Part shown: positions 57,650-64,000 of the stretch, piece after piece
Position numbering within the stretch: the stretch's first letter is position 1
Layout of the letters: each line of letters starts with the position of its first letter
From: Streptococcus oralis
Lineage (GTDB): Bacteria; Bacillota; Bacilli; Lactobacillales; Streptococcaceae
Assembly (NCBI RefSeq): GCF_021497885.1
Contig: NZ_CP046523.1
Coordinates: 663,501 to 727,500, forward strand
Direction of reading: 5' to 3'
DNA length: 64,000 bases
Position numbers and translations under genes: made by a program
The notes under the pieces: model-generated
Told to the model about the DNA's origin: nothing
What the model saw: only the letters and a program-made list of their open reading frames with translations
Databases searched by the model: none

Positions 57650-58390
57650 ATGAAGATGAAACAAATTAGTGATACAACACTGAAAATCACGATGACTTTA
57701 GATGATTTGATGGATCGAGGAATGGAGATTGCAGACTTTCTCGTTCCTCAGGAAAAAACCGAAGAGTTTTTCTATGCTATTTTAGATGAACTGGAAATGC
57801 CAGACAATTTCTTGGATAGTGGCATGCTGAGTTTTCGTGTGACGCCAAAACCAGATAAGGTTGATGTCTTTGTGACCAAGTCCAAGATTGACCAGAATCT
57901 GGATTTTGAAGATTTGGCGGATTTACCAGACATGGAAGAATTGGCCAAAATGTCTCCGGATGAATTTCTCAAAACGCTAGAAAAGAGTATCGCAGAGAAA
58001 ACCAAGGATGATATTGAGGCTATTCAATCCCTAGAACAGGTAGAAGCTAAGGAAGAAGAGCAAGAGCAGACAGAAAAGGAGTCGGAGAATAAGAAAGAAC
58101 CTTATATCTACTATATCCTGCGTTTCGTGAATCTTGCAGACCTAGTGGCTTTTGCTAAAACAGTGACTTTTGAGATGGAAACATCTGAACTCTATAAGAT
58201 GAATGGACACTATTATTTAACAATCTTAGTCGATGTAGAAAATCATCCAAGTCCATATCCGGCTTGGCTCTTGGCTCGTATGCGTGAATTTGCAGACGAC
58301 AGTGACATCAGTCGTTCAGTCTTGCAAGAGTATGGGCAAATCTTGATCAATCACGATGCAGTTCTCGGTCTGCAAAAGATTCATTCATAA
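57650..58390 (+). CDS. mecA: adapter protein MecA
   Basis: 246 residues. The N-terminal substrate domain begins MKMKQISDTTLKITMTLDDL. A glutamate-rich linker (about residues 125-145) leads to a C-terminal ClpC-binding domain (YYILRFVNLADLVAFAKTV). MecA delivers proteins such as ComX to ClpCP for degradation. It is monocistronic, with a strong promoter and a terminator at 58421. Confidence 0.95.
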   Translation: MKMKQISDTTLKITMTLDDLMDRGMEIADFLVPQEKTEEFFYAILDELEMPDNFLDSGMLSFRVTPKPDKVDVFVTKSKIDQNLDFEDLADLPDMEELAKMSPDEFLKTLEKSIAEKTKDDIEAIQSLEQVEAKEEEQEQTEKESENKKEPYIYYILRFVNLADLVAFAKTVTFEMETSELYKMNGHYYLTILVDVENHPSPYPAWLLARMREFADDSDISRSVLQEYGQILINHDAVLGLQKIHS

Positions 58391-58420
58391 TTTTTAAAAT
58401 TAATTTTCATTTATCAAGAA

Positions 58421-58446
58421 AGGCGAATCACATGATTCGTTTTTTC
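58421..58446 (+). terminator. intrinsic terminator after mecA
   Basis: CGAATCA / TGATTCG stem followed by TTTTTTC. Confidence 0.7.
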
Positions 58447-58497
58447 TTTTCTATCTATAAATAGTGGTTCTATTGGATAGGAATTTTCACAAAATTC

Positions 58498-58506
58498 TGT
58501 TATAAT
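58498..58506 (+). promoter_or_regulatory. extended -10 promoter for hom-thrB
   Basis: TG-T-TATAAT, 31 bases before the hom start; the ribosome-binding site is TAGGAGAC. Confidence 0.5.
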
Positions 58507-58537
58507 GGCTATATCAGAAAATTTCTAGGAGACAAAC

Positions 58538-59824
58538 ATGACAGTTAAAATTGCTTTACTTGGATTTGGTACCGTTGCAAGTGGCGTGCCATTCCTCCTA
58601 AAGGAAAATGAAGAAAAAATCGTTCAGTCAGCTCATTCAGAGATTGAAGTAGCCAAGGTATTGGTCAAGGATGAAGATGAAAAGAACCGCTTGCTTGCAG
58701 CAGGAAATGACTTTAACTTTGTAACCAATGTAGATGATATTTTATCAGACAAGGACATTACTATTGTAGTGGAATTGATGGGGCGTATCGAACCAGCTAA
58801 AACCTTTATCACTCGTGCCTTAGAAGCTGGGAAACACGTTGTTACTGCTAACAAGGACCTTTTGGCTGTCCATGGTGCAGAATTGCTAGAAATCGCTAAA
58901 GAGCATAAGGTAGCACTTTACTACGAAGCAGCAGTAGCTGGCGGGATTCCAATTCTTCGTACTTTGGCAAATTCATTGGCTTCTGATAAAATCACGCGCG
59001 TTCTTGGTGTCGTTAACGGAACTTCTAACTTCATGATGACCAAGATGGTCGAAGAAGGCTGGTCTTATGACGATGCTCTGGCTGAAGCTCAAAGACTAGG
59101 ATTTGCAGAAAGCGACCCTACAAATGACGTTGATGGGATTGATGCAGCCTACAAGATGGTGATTTTGAGCCAGTTTGCTTTTGGGATGAAGGTTGCTTTT
59201 GACGATGTAGCCCACAAGGGAATCCGTAACATCACACCAGAAGACGTAGCTGTAGCCCAAGACCTTGGCTATGTAGTGAAATTGGTTGGTTCTATCGAGG
59301 AAACTCCTTCAGGTATTGCTGCAGAAGTGACTCCAACCTTCCTACCTAAAGCGCACCCACTTGCCAGTGTGAATGGGGTAATGAACGCAGTCTTTGTGGA
59401 GTCTATCGGTATTGGTGAGTCTATGTATTACGGACCAGGTGCGGGTCAAAAACCAACTGCAACAAGTGTTGTAGCAGACATTGTCCGTATCGTTCGTCGC
59501 TTGAATGATGGTACCATTGGTAAAGACTTCAACGAATACAGCCGTGACTTGGTCTTGGCTAATCCAGAAGATGTCAAAGCTAATTACTACTTCTCAATCT
59601 TGGCTCCAGACTCAAAAGGTCAGGTCTTGAAATTAGCTGAGATTTTCAACGCTCAAGATATTTCCTTCAAGCAAATCCTCCAAGATGGTAAAGAGGGTGA
59701 CAAGGCGCGTGTAGTGATTATCACTCATAAGATTAATAAAGCACAACTTGAGAATGTTTCAGAAGAGTTGGCCAAAGCTTCAGAATTTGACCTCTTGAAT
59801 ACCTTCAAGGTGTTAGGAGAATAA
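58538..59824 (+). CDS. hom: homoserine dehydrogenase
   Basis: 428 residues. The NAD-binding loop is [10 protein letters not shown] (about 7-16). [14 protein letters not shown] and the conserved [14 protein letters not shown] lie in the catalytic domain, and a C-terminal ACT domain ends the protein. It reduces aspartate semialdehyde to homoserine. One base separates its stop from the thrB start. Confidence 0.97.
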   Translation: MTVKIALLGFGTVASGVPFLLKENEEKIVQSAHSEIEVAKVLVKDEDEKNRLLAAGNDFNFVTNVDDILSDKDITIVVELMGRIEPAKTFITRALEAGKHVVTANKDLLAVHGAELLEIAKEHKVALYYEAAVAGGIPILRTLANSLASDKITRVLGVVNGTSNFMMTKMVEEGWSYDDALAEAQRLGFAESDPTNDVDGIDAAYKMVILSQFAFGMKVAFDDVAHKGIRNITPEDVAVAQDLGYVVKLVGSIEETPSGIAAEVTPTFLPKAHPLASVNGVMNAVFVESIGIGESMYYGPGAGQKPTATSVVADIVRIVRRLNDGTIGKDFNEYSRDLVLANPEDVKANYYFSILAPDSKGQVLKLAEIFNAQDISFKQILQDGKEGDKARVVIITHKINKAQLENVSEELAKASEFDLLNTFKVLGE

Positions 59825-59825
59825 G

Positions 59826-60695
59826 ATGAAGATTATTGTACCTGCAACCAGTGCCAATATCGGGCCAGGTTTTGATTCGGTCGGTGTAGCTGTAACCAAG
59901 TATCTTCAAATTGAGGTCTGTGAAGAACGGGATGAGTGGCTGATTGAACACCAGATTGGCAAATGGATTCCCCATGACGAGCGTAATCTTTTGCTTAAGA
60001 TTGCCTTGCAAATTGCGCCTGACTTGCAACCGAGACGCTTGAAAATGACCAGTGATGTTCCCTTGGCGCGTGGTTTGGGTTCTTCTAGCTCGGTTATCGT
60101 TGCTGGAATTGAACTGGCTAACCAACTGGGCAATCTCAACTTATCTAACCACGACAAATTGCAGCTGGCGTCCAAGATTGAAGGACATCCTGACAATGTG
60201 GCTCCAGCAATTTACGGTAATCTCGTTATTGCAAGTTCTGTTGAAGGAAATGTTTCAGCGATTGTGGCTGACTTCCCAGAGTGTGATTTTCTAGCTTATA
60301 TTCCCAACTATGAATTACGCACTCGAGACAGTCGTGGTGTCCTACCTAAAAAATTGTCCTACAAGGAAGCTGTTGCAGCTAGTTCCATTGCCAATGTGGC
60401 GGTTGCAGCCTTGTTGGCAGGAGACATGGTGACTGCTGGTCAAGCGATTGAGGGAGATCTCTTCCACGAGCGCTATCGTCAAAGTCTGGTCCGTGAATTT
60501 GCGACGATTAAGCAAGTAGCCAAAGAGAATGATGCCTATGCAACCTATCTCTCTGGTGCCGGACCAACAGTTATGGTCTTGGCTTCTCATGACAAGATGC
60601 CAAAGATTAAAGCTGAATTGCAAAACCAACCTTTCAAAGGCAAACTGCATGATTTGAAAGTTGATACGCAAGGTGTCCGTGTCGAAATAAAGTAA
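59826..60695 (+). CDS. thrB: homoserine kinase
   Basis: 289 residues of the GHMP kinase family. [16 protein letters not shown] is near the start and the ATP motif [16 protein letters not shown] at about 78-93. It phosphorylates homoserine in threonine synthesis. It follows hom immediately, and a terminator ends the two-gene operon. Confidence 0.96.
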   Translation: MKIIVPATSANIGPGFDSVGVAVTKYLQIEVCEERDEWLIEHQIGKWIPHDERNLLLKIALQIAPDLQPRRLKMTSDVPLARGLGSSSSVIVAGIELANQLGNLNLSNHDKLQLASKIEGHPDNVAPAIYGNLVIASSVEGNVSAIVADFPECDFLAYIPNYELRTRDSRGVLPKKLSYKEAVAASSIANVAVAALLAGDMVTAGQAIEGDLFHERYRQSLVREFATIKQVAKENDAYATYLSGAGPTVMVLASHDKMPKIKAELQNQPFKGKLHDLKVDTQGVRVEIK

Positions 60696-60703
60696 AGAAC
60701 AGA

Positions 60704-60751
60704 AGATAGGATGGGGAAACTCTTGACCAGAGGGCTTCCTATCCTTTTTTT
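60704..60751 (+). terminator. intrinsic terminator after thrB
   Basis: GATAGGA (60705-60711) pairs with TCCTATC (60737-60743), with extra pairing inside, followed by CTTTTTTT. Confidence 0.75.
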
Positions 60752-60794
60752 GAAAAGAAGTCTAGTTAAAGAACTTGATAAAGGAGAAACGAAG

Positions 60795-61733
60795 ATGGCA
60801 GAAATTTATCTAGCAGGTGGTTGTTTTTGGGGCCTAGAGGAGTATTTTTCACGAATTTCTGGAGTGCTAGCGACCAGTGTTGGCTACGCTAATGGGCAAG
60901 TCGAAACGACCAATTACCAGCTACTCAAGGAAACAGACCATGCAGAGACTGTTCAAGTGATTTATGAAGAGAATACAGTATCACTAAGAGAGATTTTACT
61001 TTATTATTTCCGTGTCATTGATCCCTTATCAATCAATCAACAAGGAAATGACCGTGGTCGCCAATATCGAACGGGGATCTATTATCAGGATGAAGCAGAC
61101 TTGCCTGCTATCTACACAGTGGTGCAGGAGCAGGAGCGTATGCTGGGTCGAAAGATTGCAGTAGAAGTGGAGAAACTTCGCCACTACATTTTAGCTGAAG
61201 ACTACCATCAAGACTATCTCAAGAAAAATCCTTCCGGTTATTGTCATATCGATGTGACCGATGCTGAGAAGCCATTGATTGACGCATCTAACTATGAAAA
61301 GCCTAGTCAAGAGGTGTTAAGGAAAAGTTTATCTGAAGAGTCTTACCGTGTTACACAAGAAGCTGCTACAGAGGCTCCATTTAGCAATGCCTATGACCAA
61401 ACCTTTGAAGAAGGGATTTATGTAGACATCACGACGGGTGAGCCACTCTTTTTCGCCAAGGATAAGTTTGCCTCAGGTTGTGGTTGGCCAAGTTTTAGCC
61501 GTCCGATTTCTAAGGAATTGATTCACTACTACAAGGACCTGAGTCATGGAATGGAGCGAATCGAGGTTCGTTCTCGGTCAGGAAATGCTCACTTGGGTCA
61601 TGTCTTCACAGATGGACCTCGGGAGTTAGGTGGACTCCGTTACTGTATCAATTCTGCATCCTTGCGCTTTGTAGCAAAGGATGAGATGGAAAAAGCAGGA
61701 TATGGATATCTATTGCCTTACTTAAACAAATAA
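60795..61733 (+). CDS. msrAB: bifunctional peptide methionine sulfoxide reductase MsrA/MsrB
   Basis: 312 residues. The MsrA half starts [18 protein letters not shown] with the catalytic Cys in GCFWG (about residue 10). The MsrB half, from about residue 170, carries [14 protein letters not shown] and [11 protein letters not shown] with the catalytic Cys in YCIN. It repairs both stereoisomers of oxidised methionine. An ORF reading from 60711 begins inside the thrB terminator; I start at the ATG after AAGGAGAAACGAAG. There is no secretion signal, so this is the cytoplasmic form. Confidence 0.95.
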   Translation: MAEIYLAGGCFWGLEEYFSRISGVLATSVGYANGQVETTNYQLLKETDHAETVQVIYEENTVSLREILLYYFRVIDPLSINQQGNDRGRQYRTGIYYQDEADLPAIYTVVQEQERMLGRKIAVEVEKLRHYILAEDYHQDYLKKNPSGYCHIDVTDAEKPLIDASNYEKPSQEVLRKSLSEESYRVTQEAATEAPFSNAYDQTFEEGIYVDITTGEPLFFAKDKFASGCGWPSFSRPISKELIHYYKDLSHGMERIEVRSRSGNAHLGHVFTDGPRELGGLRYCINSASLRFVAKDEMEKAGYGYLLPYLNK

Positions 61734-61740
61734 AACTGAG

Positions 61741-61765
61741 GGTGGGGCTTCCCACTTTCTTCATT
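61741..61765 (+). terminator. weak terminator hairpin after msrAB
   Basis: GTGGG-GCTT-CCCAC followed by TTTCTTC. Confidence 0.45.
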
Positions 61766-61790
61766 TCCAGAATAAGAATAGAAGGGACTT

Positions 61791-63515
61791 ATGAAACACT
61801 TACTATCTTACTTCAAACCCTATATCAAAGAATCCATTTTGGCACCCTTGTTTAAGCTACTAGAAGCTGTTTTTGAGCTCTTGGTTCCCATGGTGATTGC
61901 TGGAATTGTTGACCACTCCTTGCCTCAGAGAGATCAAGGGTATCTATGGATGCAGATTGGCCTGCTCCTTATCTTTGCAGTGATTGGTGTTTTAGTGGCC
62001 CTGGTAGCCCAGTTTTACTCAGCTAAGGCTGCGGTAGGATTTGCCAGAGAGTTAACAGATGACTTATATCGGCACGTTTTATCTTTGCCCAAAGAGAGCA
62101 GGGATCGTTTGACAACTTCTAGCTTGGTTACTCGCTTGACTTCGGATACCTACCAGATTCAGATTGGTATCAATCAATTCCTGCGTCTCTTTTTGCGAGC
62201 TCCTATTATCGTTTTTGGTGCCATCTTTATGGCCTATCGCATCTCAGCTGAGCTGACTTTCTGGTTCTTGGTCATGGTTGTCATTTTGACCATTGTCATT
62301 GTAGGGCTCTCACGACTGGTCAATCCTCTCTACAGTGGTCTCAGAAAGAAAACAGACCAACTAGTTCAAGAAACACGCCAGCAATTACAAGGAATGCGGG
62401 TTATTCGTGCCTTTGGACAAGAAAAACGAGAATTACAGATTTTTCAAACCCTTAACCAGGTCTATGCCAGTTTGCAAGAGAAAACAGGTTTCTGGTCTAG
62501 TTTATTAACACCCCTGACCTATCTGATTGTTAATGGAACCCTCCTCGTTATCATCTGGCAGGGCTATATTTCGATTCAAGGAGGTTTACTCAGCCAAGGT
62601 GCTCTTATTGCCCTTATCAACTACCTCTTGCAGATCTTGGTGGAATTGGTCAAGCTAGCTATGCTGATAAATTCTCTCAATCAGTCCTATATCTCAGCTA
62701 AGCGAATCGAGGAAGTCTTTGCTCAAGCTCCAGAAAACATCCATTCAGAGTTAGAAGAAAAGCAAGCTTCCAGTAATCAGGTTTTACAAGTTCAAGAACT
62801 GACCTTTACCTATCCTGATGCAGCCCAGCCTTCTTTGAGAGACATTTCCTTTGATATGACTCAAGGGCAAATCCTTGGTATCATTGGGGGAACGGGTTCT
62901 GGTAAATCAAGCTTGGTACAAGTCTTACTTGGACTTTATCCAGCAGATAGGGGAAGCATTTCCCTTTATCGAGATGGATCTAGTCCTCGTAATTTGGAGG
63001 AATGGCGGTCTTGGATTGCCTATGTGCCTCAAAAAGTAGAACTCTTTAAGGGGAGCATTCGTGCCAACTTGACTCTTGGTTTAGATCAAGAACTATCTGA
63101 CCAAGAACTCTGGCAGGCCTTGGAAATTGCCCAAGCAAAGGATTTTGTCAATGAAAAGGAAGGACTTTTGGATGCCCTAGTTGAGGCAGGAGGACGAAAT
63201 TTCTCAGGCGGACAAAAACAAAGGCTGTCTATCGCTCGAGCAGTCTTGCGCCGAGCTCCGTTTCTCATCTTAGATGATGCAACCTCGGCCCTTGACACCA
63301 TTACCGAGTCTAAGCTCTTGAAAGCTATCCGCGAAAACTTACCAAACACGAGCTTAATCTTGGTTTCTCAAAGAACCTCGACTTTACAGATGGCGGACCA
63401 GATTCTCCTCTTGGAAAAAGGTGAGCTCCTAGCTATCGGCAATCACGAGGACTTGATGAAGTCCAGTCAAGTCTATCGTGAAATCAATGCCTCCCAACAT
63501 GGAAAGGAGGACTAG
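61791..63515 (+). CDS. ABC transporter, fused permease and ATP-binding protein, first of pair
   Basis: 574 residues. Six N-terminal membrane helices precede an ATPase domain. Walker A is IIGGTGSGKSS (about residue 363), the signature FSGGQKQR and Walker B FLILDDATSALD. This is a half-size exporter of the multidrug type. The next gene encodes a second such half 1 base after the stop, so they probably form a heterodimer. Substrate unknown. Confidence 0.93.
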   Translation: MKHLLSYFKPYIKESILAPLFKLLEAVFELLVPMVIAGIVDHSLPQRDQGYLWMQIGLLLIFAVIGVLVALVAQFYSAKAAVGFARELTDDLYRHVLSLPKESRDRLTTSSLVTRLTSDTYQIQIGINQFLRLFLRAPIIVFGAIFMAYRISAELTFWFLVMVVILTIVIVGLSRLVNPLYSGLRKKTDQLVQETRQQLQGMRVIRAFGQEKRELQIFQTLNQVYASLQEKTGFWSSLLTPLTYLIVNGTLLVIIWQGYISIQGGLLSQGALIALINYLLQILVELVKLAMLINSLNQSYISAKRIEEVFAQAPENIHSELEEKQASSNQVLQVQELTFTYPDAAQPSLRDISFDMTQGQILGIIGGTGSGKSSLVQVLLGLYPADRGSISLYRDGSSPRNLEEWRSWIAYVPQKVELFKGSIRANLTLGLDQELSDQELWQALEIAQAKDFVNEKEGLLDALVEAGGRNFSGGQKQRLSIARAVLRRAPFLILDDATSALDTITESKLLKAIRENLPNTSLILVSQRTSTLQMADQILLLEKGELLAIGNHEDLMKSSQVYREINASQHGKED

Positions 63516-63516
63516 C

Positions 63517-64000
63517 ATGAGAAGACAAACTGCAAACCAGACGCTCACGCGTTTGGCTAAAGACCTTGTAAACCATCCTTTCCTCCTTTTCCTAGCCTTT
63601 CTAGGAACCATTGCTCAGGTTGCCTTATCGATCTACCTACCTATTCTGATTGGGCAGGTCATTGACCAGGTCCTAGTGGCTGGCTCTTCACCAGTTTTTT
63701 GGCAGATTTTCATTCAGATGATTTTGGTGGTCATAGGAAATACTCTGGTACAATGGGTAAATCCTCTTCTCTATAATCGCCTAATCTTCTCTTATACCAG
63801 AGACTTGCGAGAGCGAATCATCCATAAGCTCCATCGTTTACCGATTGCTTTTGTGGATCGGCAAGGCAGTGGGGAGATGGTCAGTCGTGTAACCACGGAC
63901 ATCGAACAGTTGGCAGCTGGCTTGACTATGATTTTTAACCAATTTTTCATTGGCGTCTTGATGATTTTGGTTAGTATTTTAGCCATGCTCCAAATTCATC
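63517..64000 (+). CDS. ABC transporter, fused permease and ATP-binding protein, second of pair (partial)
   Basis: The N-terminal 161 codons, cut by the window end. The membrane domain begins MRRQTANQTLTRLAKDLVNH, with helices around 22-45 and 60-80 and the coupling motif HRLPIAFVDRQGSGEMVSRVTTDIEQL (split: LPIAFVDRQGSG, EMVSRVTTDIEQL). It starts after AAGGAGG, one base past the stop of its partner. The ATPase domain is outside the window. Confidence 0.9.
   Translation, partial: MRRQTANQTLTRLAKDLVNHPFLLFLAFLGTIAQVALSIYLPILIGQVIDQVLVAGSSPVFWQIFIQMILVVIGNTLVQWVNPLLYNRLIFSYTRDLRERIIHKLHRLPIAFVDRQGSGEMVSRVTTDIEQLAAGLTMIFNQFFIGVLMILVSILAMLQIH

Noticed and set aside
60711..60794. N-terminal extension of MsrAB
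   Set aside because: The start lies within the thrB terminator; the true N-terminus MAEIYLAGG follows a clear ribosome-binding site.

Overview
The window is a chromosomal segment of a low-GC Gram-positive coccus. Gene content, gene order and protein sequences point to the Streptococcus mitis group (S. mitis, S. oralis, S. pseudopneumoniae, S. pneumoniae and relatives). The best markers are the LicD-rich teichoic-acid cluster, a choline-binding phosphorylcholine-esterase-like protein, tandem pstB genes, and the run queA, nagB, rpsU, hprK, lgt, hemW, spx, pst, murB-potABCD, alaS, aro, hom-thrB, msrAB. Most of it is conserved housekeeping sequence. The species call rests on recalled family knowledge, since no search was possible.

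Layout. Positions 1-2.7 kb hold the 3' end of a Na+/H+ antiporter, a YihY-type membrane protein, a MarR regulator and a stand-alone B3/B4 protein. Convergent queA follows, then nagB behind an NagR-type operator, a rhomboid-like gene that looks inserted, and rpsU. hprK-lgt and two small envelope proteins follow. hemW then leads a cluster with an acyl-ACP thioesterase, a HAD phosphatase and a DUF1461 membrane protein. Next are spx, a UPF0223 gene, a suhB-like gene and rsmF, and then the phosphate operon pstS-C-A-B1-B2-phoU.

From 20.0 to 25.0 kb is an AT-rich accessory patch. A C5 cytosine DNA methyltransferase, a GHKL ATPase with a TIR-like C-terminus, and a small membrane protein form one overlapping operon. 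It is flanked by a truncated NUDIX remnant on the left and a NUDIX gene that may be chimeric on the right. A decayed amino-acid-binding lipoprotein gene follows. This operon is the best candidate for an uncharacterised defence system in the window.

From 25 to 33 kb are a MocR-type regulator divergent from alsD, a YhfC-type membrane protease, murB, an unusual structured RNA candidate in the murB-potA gap, and potABCD. From 33 to 38 kb an alanine T-box precedes a LURP-one gene and alaS, followed by a convergent cytoplasmic alpha-amylase. From 38 to 48.4 kb an rRNA methyltransferase leads into aroD-E-B-C, tyrA and a YlbF-like gene, then aroA-aroK-pheA and an LCP-family gene (psr); together these make chorismate and feed it to tyrosine and phenylalanine.

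From 48.5 to 57.5 kb lies a teichoic-acid/phosphorylcholine cluster: LicD, a family 2 glycosyltransferase, a Wzy-like polymerase fused to LicD, a third LicD domain, an 841-residue choline-binding esterase paralogue, and a convergent flippase. The window ends with mecA, hom-thrB, msrAB and a pair of half-type ABC exporters, the second cut by the window edge. No tRNA, rRNA, CRISPR array or intact insertion sequence was seen.
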